Assembly: GCA_038872535.1 (NCBI GenBank)
Contig: JAVZJY010000029.1
Location: 1 to 15,280 of the forward strand
Length of the DNA: 15,280 bases
From: JASEJA01 sp038872535
GTDB taxonomy: Archaea; Thermoproteota; Bathyarchaeia; Bathyarchaeales; Bathycorpusculaceae
Reading direction: 5' to 3'
In this document: positions 6,636 through 13,220 of the stretch, piece by piece
How positions within the stretch are numbered: position 1 is the first letter of the stretch
Layout: every line of letters begins with the position of its first letter
Notes under the pieces: model-generated
The model's input: only the letters and a program-made list of their open reading frames with translations
Told to the model about the DNA's origin: nothing
The model's database searches: none
Made by a program: the position numbers and the translations under genes

Positions 6636-7697
6636 ATGGTTTCAATGAAGTTTAAAGCATCATGGCAAACTTTCCTCTTGTTAGCGTTGGGTTTGGCAGC
6701 TTTCTTCATCTATCTTTACGTTTTTAACGTGGATATTCCAACAATTATTGCAACTGCCCAGCGTGTTGACTTATCCATATACGCTATTGCTGTACTCTTC
6801 CTAATTTTGGACACATTTTTCTTTTCCCTTTCATGGTATCTCCTGCTTAATTTTCTCTCCGTAAAACTTTCCGTAATGAAATCTTTCCTTTACGTTTGGT
6901 ATAGCATGTTCGTGGACATAGCCATACCAGCAGAATCCATAAGCGCAGACATAACAAAAGTTTACTTGGTCACAAGAGAACAAAATGGAACAAGCGGGAA
7001 GGTTGTCGCTTCACTTGTTATTCAAAGGCTTATGGGCATGGGAATAAACATTGTAAGCCTACTGGTTGGCATAAGCCTATTACTAATGGAGAGGCAAGTA
7101 AGTGGACTCGTCCTAAACTTAACATTGTTCTTGGCTGGCATTTCAACACTCTTTCTAATATTACTAATTTTCTTATGCTTTAGAGAAAAATGGACATTGA
7201 AAATCATCGACGCTGTAATAGGATTTCTAAATTATATAAGTCGGGGACGCTGGAAGCTCACGAAAATCAGAGGAGAAGTTGTCAAAGCAGCAAAAATATT
7301 TCATGATTCAATAAAAGAGTTTGGAAGAGCCCCAAAAACCCTTTCAGCATCACTTTCTTTCAACATTCTCTCATGGTTTCTAAGCATAGGAATAGCCTAC
7401 CTCGTTTTCCTTTCTATGAAAAATCCAGTTCCTTGGAGCATCATAATATTGACACATTCGGTAATATCGGCTATTCATGGCATTCCTTTAGGAGTGCCAT
7501 TTGAAGCTGGGCTTCCTGAAATAACCATGACAACACTGTATGTTTTAATGGGCATCCCATTTGACATAAGCGCTACATCAACGATTCTCACTAGAATTTT
7601 AACTGTTTGGCTGCGATTTTTCATAGGATTTGGGGTTCAGCAAGCCCTAGAAATTAAGGCTATAAAATCAACAACAAGCACTGGAGGAGCCTCATAA
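6636..7697 (+). CDS. Flippase-like membrane protein (LPG synthase TM / UPF0104 family)
   Basis: This 353-residue integral membrane protein has about eight hydrophobic segments, roughly 11-30, 48-72, 85-97, 135-150, 157-181, 240-260, 267-283 and 296-330. After the third segment comes IPAESISADITKVYL (97-111), matching the family's P-x-E/G...D..K/R.YL pattern, then VIQRLMG (128-134). The C-terminal GIPLGVPFEAGLPE and TRILTVWLRFFIG are also typical. In bacteria this region is the flippase half of MprF; stand-alone archaeal copies are of unknown function and may move lipids or glycolipids. No catalytic aminoacyl-transfer domain is fused. GTG 6627 is an in-frame alternative start; ATG 6636 fits the TATA box better. 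Its stop codon directly abuts the GNAT gene's ATG, so the two are almost certainly cotranscribed. Confidence 0.9.
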   Translation: MVSMKFKASWQTFLLLALGLAAFFIYLYVFNVDIPTIIATAQRVDLSIYAIAVLFLILDTFFFSLSWYLLLNFLSVKLSVMKSFLYVWYSMFVDIAIPAESISADITKVYLVTREQNGTSGKVVASLVIQRLMGMGINIVSLLVGISLLLMERQVSGLVLNLTLFLAGISTLFLILLIFLCFREKWTLKIIDAVIGFLNYISRGRWKLTKIRGEVVKAAKIFHDSIKEFGRAPKTLSASLSFNILSWFLSIGIAYLVFLSMKNPVPWSIIILTHSVISAIHGIPLGVPFEAGLPEITMTTLYVLMGIPFDISATSTILTRILTVWLRFFIGFGVQQALEIKAIKSTTSTGGAS

Positions 7698-8150
7698 ATG
7701 GATATAACCATAGAAGATGCCTCAATAAAACAATTGAATGAGTTATATAAGATTGAGGTGGAATGCTTCGAAAGGGAGGCATTCAGCAGACAACATATTG
7801 CCAACTTGCTATCAGACTACAATTGCATAAGTCTAGTAGCCAAGACAAACGGCGTGATTGTGGGCTTCATTATAGGCATGATACACATTGAAAGAAACGC
7901 TTTAACTGGTCACATTCTAACCATAGACGTTTCACCACAATACCGCAGAAGAGGAATCGCCCAAAGACTGCTGCGGAAGATTGAAGAAATATTCAAAGAA
8001 AAAGGCGTTAAATCATGCCGCCTAGAAGTTCGGGAAGACAACATTGCAGCCTTAAAACTTTACCAAAAGCTCGGATACAAAAAAATTGGTAAGCTTGAGA
8101 ATTTTTATGGAGACGCCCATGGGATATGTTTTAGGAAAGAATTATCTTAG
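7698..8150 (+). CDS. GNAT family N-acetyltransferase, RimI-like
   Basis: This 150-residue acetyl-CoA-dependent acetyltransferase has a GNAT core. Beta-4 and motif A read HILTIDVSPQYRRRGIAQRL, with the pyrophosphate loop R83-x-x-G86-x-A88. Motif B follows as CRLEVREDNIAALKLYQKLGYKKIG, and the tail NFYGDAHGICFRK resembles RimI/Ard1. In archaea this group acetylates N-termini of proteins, so Nalpha-acetylation is the likely role. ATG 7698 immediately follows the TAA of the flippase-like gene. A strong GGAGGAG site at 7683-7689, inside that upstream gene, lies 8 bases before the ATG. The 3' end overlaps the convergent DUF296 gene by 9 bases. The subfamily is likely but not proven. Confidence 0.92.
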   Translation: MDITIEDASIKQLNELYKIEVECFEREAFSRQHIANLLSDYNCISLVAKTNGVIVGFIIGMIHIERNALTGHILTIDVSPQYRRRGIAQRLLRKIEEIFKEKGVKSCRLEVREDNIAALKLYQKLGYKKIGKLENFYGDAHGICFRKELS

Positions 8151-8567
8151 TTTCAAAAGTTTTAGCCTTGTCTTCTCATCTAAGGCTCTCTGCAAGTTTA
8201 CACCTTCAACTTCAACCATTACCAGCTCAGCCGTGGCGCCTACATGAGAATCCTTCATTAAGTGTCCGCCGAAGGCTTCTCCCTTCTCATTTGAAACAAC
8301 TATATGCGCATGAACTATTAATTCCCCGTTCTCATCGACGGCTATGTTTCCCATACATGAGGCTATTTCCAATGGACCTTCTAAGCGAATTGCCTTATAC
8401 TGCCCGCTTTTGTAGTAGCCAAGCACAGCGTCTTCTAAGCTTCCAATCAAAAGAAAGAATCCCGCTTTTACTCCACTTTCTTCCACCCGTTTTTTTATGG
8501 CTTCAGCTAAGTCTTCACCCTCAAACAGGCGGGAAAAGAATATTCTGTTAGTTTTTCCTTTTAGCAT
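8142..8567 (-). CDS. DUF296 / PPC-domain protein
   Basis: This 141-residue protein spans a complete PPC (DUF296) domain, known from plant AT-hook proteins and from stand-alone prokaryotic forms that assemble as trimers. The metal-site histidines are present: His86 and His88 in IVHAHIVVSN, and His102 in FGGHLMKDSHVGATAEL. SCMGNIAVDENGEL precedes them. There is no AT-hook or other fused segment, so it need not bind DNA, and its role in archaea is unknown. ATG 8567 follows GAGGAG at 8573-8578 with 5 bases between, a secure start. The C-terminus overlaps the convergent GNAT gene by 9 bases. Confidence 0.92.
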   Translation of the reverse strand: MLKGKTNRIFFSRLFEGEDLAEAIKKRVEESGVKAGFFLLIGSLEDAVLGYYKSGQYKAIRLEGPLEIASCMGNIAVDENGELIVHAHIVVSNEKGEAFGGHLMKDSHVGATAELVMVEVEGVNLQRALDEKTRLKLLKLR

Positions 8568-8637
8568 ATTTTCTCCTCAATTGTTGTTTTAGGCGCAAAC
8601 CCTAAAAATGTTTGGGAGAATATATGTATTGTGAAAT

Positions 8638-8910
8638 GTGTTGGCGCGGAAAAAGAGAAGTGAAACAAAGAAACTTGCAAAAGCGATAGCTGTTCTTATT
8701 CGGAATACTACATGGCGTTGTGGAAAATTGGAACGTTCAATAGTTGAGCATCTTTATAAAAGGAATTTGAGTTTTGGAAAACCGGAAATGCCGGTAAAAG
8801 ATATGCTTAAAAACTTCAATTTAACGGGAAAAAAGAAGAATGAATTTTTAGATGCGTTAAGAAGACTTGAAAGAAGGAATATAATAAGAATCTTAACCAT
8901 CGTAGGTTAG
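8638..8910 (+). CDS. Small basic protein of unknown function
   Basis: This 90-residue protein is very rich in Lys and Arg. The N-terminus is MLARKKRSETKKLAKAIAVL. A middle region (about 52-68) carries PVKDMLKNFNLTGKKKN, and the end (about 69-90) is EFLDALRRLERRNIIRILTI. The last part looks like the recognition helix and wing of a winged helix (a helix ending RLERRNII followed by a strand), so it might bind nucleic acid; this is inference from pattern and charge. The start is GTG 8638 (TTG 8641 is possible); no in-frame ATG or clear ribosome-binding site is present, so it may be leaderless. It is divergent from the DUF296 gene and converges on the HhH gene, 22 bases apart. Confidence 0.65.
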   Translation: MLARKKRSETKKLAKAIAVLIRNTTWRCGKLERSIVEHLYKRNLSFGKPEMPVKDMLKNFNLTGKKKNEFLDALRRLERRNIIRILTIVG

Positions 8911-8932
8911 ATTTCTCTTTTCAGCCCTTTAT

Positions 8933-9424
8933 TCAGGATTTCTCAAGGAGTTTCTGTGCGTCTTCAATCCATCTTCCAACAATCTTCGGCGAAATCTTCA
9001 ATTTTGCAGCCAAATCTTCAGCTGAAGCCTTTGCCAAATCTTCAACACTGTTTATGCCAATAGCCTTCAACTGTCCAGCTCGCTTCTCCTTAATCCCCTT
9101 TACTTGAGTAAGCTCCAACTTTGGAGGCGCAACCTCAGCGAGAGTTACTGGTTTCTCTTCCACCACAACCTCTGTGACTGCTGGTTGTGGTGTTGGTGCA
9201 GGTGCTGGCGGTGTTGGCTCTGCTGCTTTTACTTGTGGTTTCGCCCTCTGAGAATAGCCTAATCCTACAAAGAGAAGCCCCAGAACTGTTGTAGCAACGA
9301 CTGATAAGTTCCTTTCAGGCTCTGAAAGCACTGCAAAAGAAATTCCTGTTATTACGAAAAATATTATTGCCACCGTGTATAGGGCATAATCTGAACGCAT
9401 ATGGATTTTCTCTCTCCTAACCAT
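8933..9424 (-). CDS. Membrane-anchored helix-hairpin-helix protein
   Basis: This 163-residue protein has two N-terminal membrane segments (about 14-33 and 39-57) and a Pro/Ala-rich linker with APTPQPAV (about 60-103). A C-terminal helix-hairpin-helix domain (104-163) starts LTQVKGIKEKRAGQLKAIGI and continues through SVEDLAKASAEDLAAKL. HhH domains of this type bind DNA non-specifically or mediate protein contacts. Here one would be tethered to the cytoplasmic membrane if the short inter-helix loop faces outward. Function is unknown. The start could be ATG 9424 or Met9 (ATG 9400). A TATA box at 9443-9451 predicts transcription from about 9421, and a GGAG/GAGAG stretch lies before Met9, so the shorter form is a serious alternative. 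Confidence 0.85.
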   Translation of the reverse strand: MVRREKIHMRSDYALYTVAIIFFVITGISFAVLSEPERNLSVVATTVLGLLFVGLGYSQRAKPQVKAAEPTPPAPAPTPQPAVTEVVVEEKPVTLAEVAPPKLELTQVKGIKEKRAGQLKAIGINSVEDLAKASAEDLAAKLKISPKIVGRWIEDAQKLLEKS

Positions 9425-9442
9425 GTATGTTCTATGGAAGAG

Positions 9443-9451
9443 TTTAAATAA
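9443..9451 (-). promoter_or_regulatory. TATA box for the HhH gene
   Basis: The minus strand carries TTATTTAAA, with the expected start site near 9421. That would make ATG 9424 barely usable and favours Met9 at 9400 with a short leader. Pattern match only. Confidence 0.4.
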
Positions 9452-9466
9452 TTTTCGACATTTTCC

Positions 9467-9478
9467 AAAATAAAAAGA
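9467..9478 (-). terminator. T-rich terminator after the malic enzyme gene
   Basis: On the minus strand CTTTTTATTTTGG begins about 38 bases after the malic enzyme stop and just before the TATA box of the next gene. Archaeal terminators are often such T-tracts without a stem-loop. Confidence 0.35.
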
Positions 9479-9515
9479 TGAAATTTAGTGCTGTTATGGC
9501 TATTTTATGCCTTTC

Positions 9516-10898
9516 CTATTTCAGAAGCTCCTTTTCTGGTGGTGGCGGCTTTATTAAGCCTTGTTTCATTAGGATTTCAGTGGATTTTCTTGCGTTTTGA
9601 ATTATTGCAACAGCCCTTTCATAAAGTTCCTTTTTGCTTGGTTTAACTCTTGCCACTCCCTCATCTATGGATTTCAGTGCACATGCCACAGCCTCTCGCG
9701 GATAGACTTCCCATTCCTCCATTCTTGGAAGAATATCATTCTCGTGCATTCCCCTTTCCTCTGCGAATTTTGCAAGTTCTTGGGCTGCTGCTATGCACAT
9801 GTCGTCAGTCACTGTTTTTGCCTTTACATCTAAGACTCCTCTGAATATTGCTGGAAAGCCTAGGCTGTTGTTAACTTGGTTTGGAAAGTCGCTTCTTCCA
9901 GTTGCCACAATGCGGGCTCCTGCTTCTTTTGCTTCCCATGGCCAGATTTCTGGTATTGGGTTTGCGCATGCGAAAATTATGGAGTTTTCAGCCATTGTGC
10001 GTATCCAATCCTTCTTTATTGTGTCTGGTCCAGGTTTTGATGCTGCAACTACGGCGTCCACGCCTTTGAATGCTTCTGCTATGTCACCTGTTCTGCCTTC
10101 AGCATTTGTTTTTTGGGCTAAATCATATTTCCATGGGTCTTCCTCTTTTGTTATGTCCTTTCTTCCCGCATGGATTATGCCTTTAGTGTCCACCATTATT
10201 ATGTTGCCGGGCTTAATTCCCCACCTTATTAGAACGTATGCTGTTCTGATGTTGGCTGAACCTGCGCCGATAAGGGTTATTATGCTTTCTTTTGGTTTTT
10301 TGCCGACTATTTTGAATGCGTTTATTAATCCAGCCAGTATTACTGTGGCTGTTCCCTGCTGGTCATCGTGCCAAACTGGAATCTGTAAACGTTCTCTTGC
10401 TTTTTCCAGAACGTGGAAGCATTTTGGCTTTTCAATGTCTTCCAGGTTGATGCCGCCGAAGGATGGTTCGATGAGTTCGCATGCGCGAATGATTTCTTCT
10501 GGGTCTTTTGTTTTTAGGCATATGGGAAAAGCGTCAACTCCGCCTAAATATTTGAATAGTAATGCTTTTCCTTCCATTACTGGCATGGCTGCTTCTGGTC
10601 CTATATCGCCTAAACCCAAAACACGTGTTCCATCAGAAACAACAGCAACATAATTCCATCGGTTTGTAAGTTCAAAGGATTTTTCAGGATTTGCCTGAAT
10701 TTCTTTGCATGGAGCGGCAACGCCAGGCGTATACCATATTGCAAAGTCGTCTGGGCTTGTTATGGCACATTTTGGCATAACTTGAACTTTTCCTTCATAG
10801 AACCTGTGCATTGGAGGCGCCAACTGTGATGGTTTTTTGGCTTTCGCCAACAACTCTTCAACTGTTGGTTTTCTTTCTTCCTTTTTTGGCTTGGACAT
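9516..10898 (-). CDS. Malic enzyme (NAD(P)-dependent, decarboxylating)
   Basis: This 460-residue cytosolic enzyme converts malate to pyruvate and CO2 while reducing NAD(P). The N-terminal malic domain has IWYTPGVAAPC with general-acid Tyr56, the VVSDGTRVLGLGDIGPEA block, catalytic Lys111 in MEGKALLFK, and metal ligands in INLEDIE (Glu153/Asp154) and HDDQQGT (Asp178/Asp179). The Rossmann domain has GAGSAN at 211-216, then CANPIPE and GRSDFPNQVNNSLGFPAIFRG. Most relatives read GAGAAG or similar, so SAN is a variant. The ~25-residue N-terminal extension is basic, and no phosphotransacetylase domain follows. ATG 10898 is preceded by AGGAGAT, spaced 8 bases. Cofactor choice cannot be called safely. 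It stands alone on its strand, divergent from the sensor-like gene. Confidence 0.96.
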   Translation of the reverse strand: MSKPKKEERKPTVEELLAKAKKPSQLAPPMHRFYEGKVQVMPKCAITSPDDFAIWYTPGVAAPCKEIQANPEKSFELTNRWNYVAVVSDGTRVLGLGDIGPEAAMPVMEGKALLFKYLGGVDAFPICLKTKDPEEIIRACELIEPSFGGINLEDIEKPKCFHVLEKARERLQIPVWHDDQQGTATVILAGLINAFKIVGKKPKESIITLIGAGSANIRTAYVLIRWGIKPGNIIMVDTKGIIHAGRKDITKEEDPWKYDLAQKTNAEGRTGDIAEAFKGVDAVVAASKPGPDTIKKDWIRTMAENSIIFACANPIPEIWPWEAKEAGARIVATGRSDFPNQVNNSLGFPAIFRGVLDVKAKTVTDDMCIAAAQELAKFAEERGMHENDILPRMEEWEVYPREAVACALKSIDEGVARVKPSKKELYERAVAIIQNARKSTEILMKQGLIKPPPPEKELLK

Positions 10899-10947
10899 TT
10901 TATTTATCTCCTTTCAATGTGAATGGTTGTGTCTGTGAAATTTCGAG

Positions 10948-10955
10948 TTTTAAAA
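10948..10955 (-). promoter_or_regulatory. TATA box for the malic enzyme gene
   Basis: The palindrome TTTTAAAA lies about 50 bases upstream of ATG 10898. A start near 10926 would leave a ~27-base leader containing the AAAGGAG site. The palindrome could also be read on plus. Confidence 0.4.
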
Positions 10956-11098
10956 TGTTGCGGTATGTTTTAGAAGAAAACTTCAATGGCTTTAGGGTTA
11001 GTTATGCTGAATATGTATTTTCTATTCTTAACATTAAAATAGTTGTAAAAGAAAGGCTCTTTTTCACATTAAATGAGGAGCGGCAGCGGCAATGTTAA
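10955..11098 (+). CDS. Tentative 47-codon small ORF ahead of the sensor-like gene
   Basis: ATG 10955 opens a 47-codon frame filling the gap between two divergent genes. The product begins MLRYVLEENFNGFRVSYAEY and ends in a charged tail (NEERQRQC). Codons look protein-like, with many A/T-ending triplets similar to the neighbours. Its TAA overlaps the sensor-like gene's ATG by 7 bases, a pattern consistent with coupling. Against it, there is no ribosome-binding site, and the ATG lies on the malic enzyme TATA palindrome. There is also no recognisable domain. It could be chance in an untranslated leader. Confidence 0.25.
   Translation: MLRYVLEENFNGFRVSYAEYVFSILNIKIVVKERLFFTLNEERQRQC
11033..11041 (+). 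promoter_or_regulatory. Possible TATA box for the sensor-like gene
   Basis: ATTAAAATA is placed so that transcription would begin near 11063, about 28 bases ahead of ATG 11092, with GAGGAG at 11075-11080 inside the leader. If used, the tentative small ORF at 10955 would not be on this transcript. Confidence 0.3.
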
Positions 11099-11847
11099 CC
11101 ATTTATAAGCTTGCTTTAGCTCTGATGGTTGGCTTGGCGCTGATTTACGCTTTTCAAGGTTATTATCCAGATTTCATGTCATTCTTTTCTAATGTTTTAT
11201 CTCCAGTGATTGCTGGCGCAGCCGTTGTTGTTTCTGGTGTTTCTTTACAGAAGTATTGGCGTAAAGGTGAAGAACGCTTCTCAATAATATGGCTTCTATT
11301 TACAATCGGCTTGTTCTTCTGGTTTGTGGGCGAATCTGTCTGGATGGGTTATACGCTTGTATGGAACGTGGAAGTGCCATATCCATCTGTCGCTGATGCT
11401 TTTTGGATTGTGGGATATGTTCCCTTCTTTTTTGCACTATACTTTTATGTTAAAATCTTTGGTTCAGCATTATCAAAGAAGATGTTAGCTGCCACCCTGG
11501 GGCTTGCAATTATTTTGGCTTTAGCAACATCCTTTACGTTAATTACTCCAATAGTCGGTTCAGAAAAGGACATGCTCACTTTAGCTGTGGATTTTGCTTA
11601 TCCACTACTTGATGTTGCTTTGCTTTCTGTTTCTTTTCTCGGTCTGTTAATTTTTATGAATGGGAAATTGGGGATATCTTGGCTTCTCATTAACTTGGGA
11701 ATTTTTATGGATGCTTGTGGAGATATCCTCTTCAGCTACACAACTTTGCAAGGAACCTATTATAGTGGGCATTTTCTGGAACTTTTTTATCATTTCGGTT
11801 ACATTTTCTTCCTATTAGCCTTTTACATTCACACAAAAGAACTTTAA
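11092..11847 (+). CDS. Stand-alone multi-TM sensor-like membrane protein
   Basis: This 251-residue protein has about seven or eight membrane segments (roughly 4-22, 33-51, 63-83, 103-123, 131-152, 172-189, 193-213, 232-247). Between the third and fourth is VPYPSVADAFWIVGYVP (95-111). From memory, this P-x-PSxADAF-x-x-GY signature marks the N-terminal membrane sensor module of many bacterial GGDEF/EAL and kinase proteins. A second marker is DACGDILFSYTTLQGTYYSG (207-226). No output domain follows, so the module is split from its effector. The next gene starts within 10 bases and encodes a NitrOD5-like domain, so the two may act together. GAGGAG lies 11 bases before ATG 11092, a slightly long spacing. 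Ligand and signal are unknown. Confidence 0.8.
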   Translation: MLTIYKLALALMVGLALIYAFQGYYPDFMSFFSNVLSPVIAGAAVVVSGVSLQKYWRKGEERFSIIWLLFTIGLFFWFVGESVWMGYTLVWNVEVPYPSVADAFWIVGYVPFFFALYFYVKIFGSALSKKMLAATLGLAIILALATSFTLITPIVGSEKDMLTLAVDFAYPLLDVALLSVSFLGLLIFMNGKLGISWLLINLGIFMDACGDILFSYTTLQGTYYSGHFLELFYHFGYIFFLLAFYIHTKEL

Positions 11848-11852
11848 GGTGG
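11846..11852 (+). promoter_or_regulatory. Ribosome-binding site deciding the NitrOD5-like start
   Basis: AAGGTGG overlaps the upstream stop codon and lies 5 bases before TTG 11858. It also covers the alternative GTG at 11849, which has no site of its own. Confidence 0.5.
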
Positions 11853-11857
11853 AAGCC

Positions 11858-12172
11858 TTGAGCAAAAAAGAAACTTTTAAACGGGTTTTGCTTGAGGCTG
11901 TGGATGAGGGATTGTTAACGCTTGGAGAAAGCGGAAAAGAAGCAGTATACTTTCACCTTCAAAATTTGTATGGTGTTAAAAAAGAAGAAATTCCTGATAA
12001 ACTTGAGGAATTTGCTGATGGTTTACGTAAAATTTTTGGTTTAGGCGCTACGGTTATTGAAAAAGCCATAATCAAAAGCTTGTATGCAAAAATTGGGATG
12101 AGGCATGAGGAAAAGAAGGGCTATAGCTTTTTGGCATATGTAAGAGATGCAGAAAACGTTATTGAAGGTTAA
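11858..12172 (+). CDS. NitrOD5-like domain protein (single domain)
   Basis: This 104-residue soluble, mostly helical protein reads MSKKETFKRVLLEAVDEGLL, then GESGKEAVYFHLQNLYGVKK. EEIPDKLEEFADGLRKIFGL and GATVIEKAIIKSLYAKIG follow. From memory this resembles the NitrOD5 output domain described in archaeal two-component systems, where it is usually fused to sensor or receiver domains. Here it stands alone, ending DAENVIEG. Function is unknown; a protein-interaction or output role is expected. TTG 11858 was chosen because of the well-spaced AAGGTGG site; GTG 11849 would add three residues. It directly follows the multi-TM gene and is surely cotranscribed with it. Domain naming is by recollection and should be treated as probable. 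Confidence 0.72.
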   Translation: MSKKETFKRVLLEAVDEGLLTLGESGKEAVYFHLQNLYGVKKEEIPDKLEEFADGLRKIFGLGATVIEKAIIKSLYAKIGMRHEEKKGYSFLAYVRDAENVIEG

Positions 12173-12228
12173 GGCTAAAATAAAGTTGAAAGGAAGAAAG
12201 TGAATGGAAATTGTTCTGTTAAGAGCGT

Positions 12229-12720
12229 TTAATATCTTCTTTGTCTGTAGCCGCCCCTTCTTTCTCTTCCGCCGCCGAAATCTCTTCTGCCACGTCCTCT
12301 GAATGGTCTTCGCTCTTGCTCGTAAACTTTGCTTGACAAATTGTTCTCAGTGTTCACTTCGCCTGCTAACGCTTCTTTTGCCACTTCCAAGCTGCCGTAT
12401 CTGCCAACGTTTAAGCGCATGTTACCCCTAAACAGGGTTATGTAACCGTTTCCAACTTTTATTGTGTCACCTTCATTTATTTTATCGATGTTGTCGTCCC
12501 ATAGGGTTAGGTAAACGCAGCCTGTTTCGTCGCCGACTAAAGCGTCACATACACGGTGTGGAGCGCCGTCTCTTCCTGTGGCTATGTTTCTAATTTCGCT
12601 TTTTGAAACAACTTTTGCTGTGACGTTTACTGCTCTGGAATTTGGGGTTAATTCACTTACTTTCACGTCTACTGGTTGTCTACTTCCTGAAAAACCTTCA
12701 ACTGCCAAACTTTTCAACAC
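12229..12720 (-). CDS. ssb: Single-stranded DNA-binding protein, crenarchaeal type
   Basis: This 163-residue protein has one OB-fold (about 18-112) opening VKVSELTPNSRAVNVTAKVV and containing DALVGDETGCVYLTLWDDNI (Trp74 is a likely base-stacking residue). It ends LFRGNMRLNVGRYGSLEV. A flexible linker leads to an Arg/Gly-rich tail (137-163) with RGRGRRDFGGGRERRGG. The layout parallels the Sulfolobus SSB: one OB-fold plus a basic/glycine tail for protein or nucleic-acid contacts. It would coat ssDNA during replication and repair; related archaeal OB proteins also bind RNA. The start is GTG 12720 or TTG 12717; neither has a convincing ribosome-binding site. It is last in a minus-strand series and converges on the NitrOD5-like gene, 56 bases apart. 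Confidence 0.9.
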   Translation of the reverse strand: MLKSLAVEGFSGSRQPVDVKVSELTPNSRAVNVTAKVVSKSEIRNIATGRDGAPHRVCDALVGDETGCVYLTLWDDNIDKINEGDTIKVGNGYITLFRGNMRLNVGRYGSLEVAKEALAGEVNTENNLSSKVYEQERRPFRGRGRRDFGGGRERRGGYRQRRY

Positions 12721-12796
12721 CTACATTTTTGACAACAAAATAACATTACCTTTAACACTTAAGCGTTGTGGTTTAAACGTTTTAAGATGTTTAATG

Positions 12797-13198
12797 CTAC
12801 AGCCTTTCCGCACAGCCTATAATGGAATTTAATTGTTCTTTGCTTAGCGGAAAACCATGAAGGGTTCTACCGTGAATCTTTAAATCTTTGAGGAATGTTT
12901 CTTTTATTGGTAAAGGCTTTTCAAAACGTATTATATATTTGAATTCTATGGCTTTCTTCCATCCCCGCCTTTCGCATTCACGCCTTTCCTCTTCAGAAAG
13001 TTCATCCAAACCATAAACATTTCCAATTTCCCCATAACCCACGAAGGCGTCGCCTAAAGCTGTCTTATGAACGAAGAGGATTATTTGCCCAACCTTCCAT
13101 TTTCTACGGAAGCCAGTGTAATATATTGCCATTTCAAACACTTGGTTAACCCATTCTTTTGTGGCTATTCTCAAAATGTAACCGTCAGCTTCAGACAT
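12797..13198 (-). CDS. EVE/PUA-like domain protein
   Basis: This 133-residue protein begins MSEADGYILRIATKEWVNQV. A compact beta-rich region follows with RRKWKVGQIILFVHK (31-45) and DAFVGYGEIGNVYG (50-63), the pattern of EVE/PUA-like folds that bind modified bases in RNA or DNA. The C-terminus adds IIRFEKPLPIKETFL and GRTLHGFPLSKEQLNSII. The family assignment is by motif memory and the target is unknown. ATG 13198 is preferred; an in-frame upstream start at 13294 would overlap the VOC gene by over 70 bases and add residues unlike the family. It begins 22 bases after the VOC gene and is probably cotranscribed with it. Confidence 0.75.
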   Translation of the reverse strand: MSEADGYILRIATKEWVNQVFEMAIYYTGFRRKWKVGQIILFVHKTALGDAFVGYGEIGNVYGLDELSEEERRECERRGWKKAIEFKYIIRFEKPLPIKETFLKDLKIHGRTLHGFPLSKEQLNSIIGCAERL

Positions 13199-13220
13199 TA
13201 AGCCTAACCATGATACACTT

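Noticed and set aside
9793..10653. 286-codon open frame antisense to the malic enzyme gene
   Set aside because: Low-complexity hydrophobic/Ser-Pro composition typical of an antisense shadow; the malic enzyme frame explains the bases.
12240..12310. Possible simple repeat (CCGCC/CTTCC-rich stretch)
   Set aside because: It is the coding sequence of the Arg/Gly-rich SSB tail, not an independent repeat.
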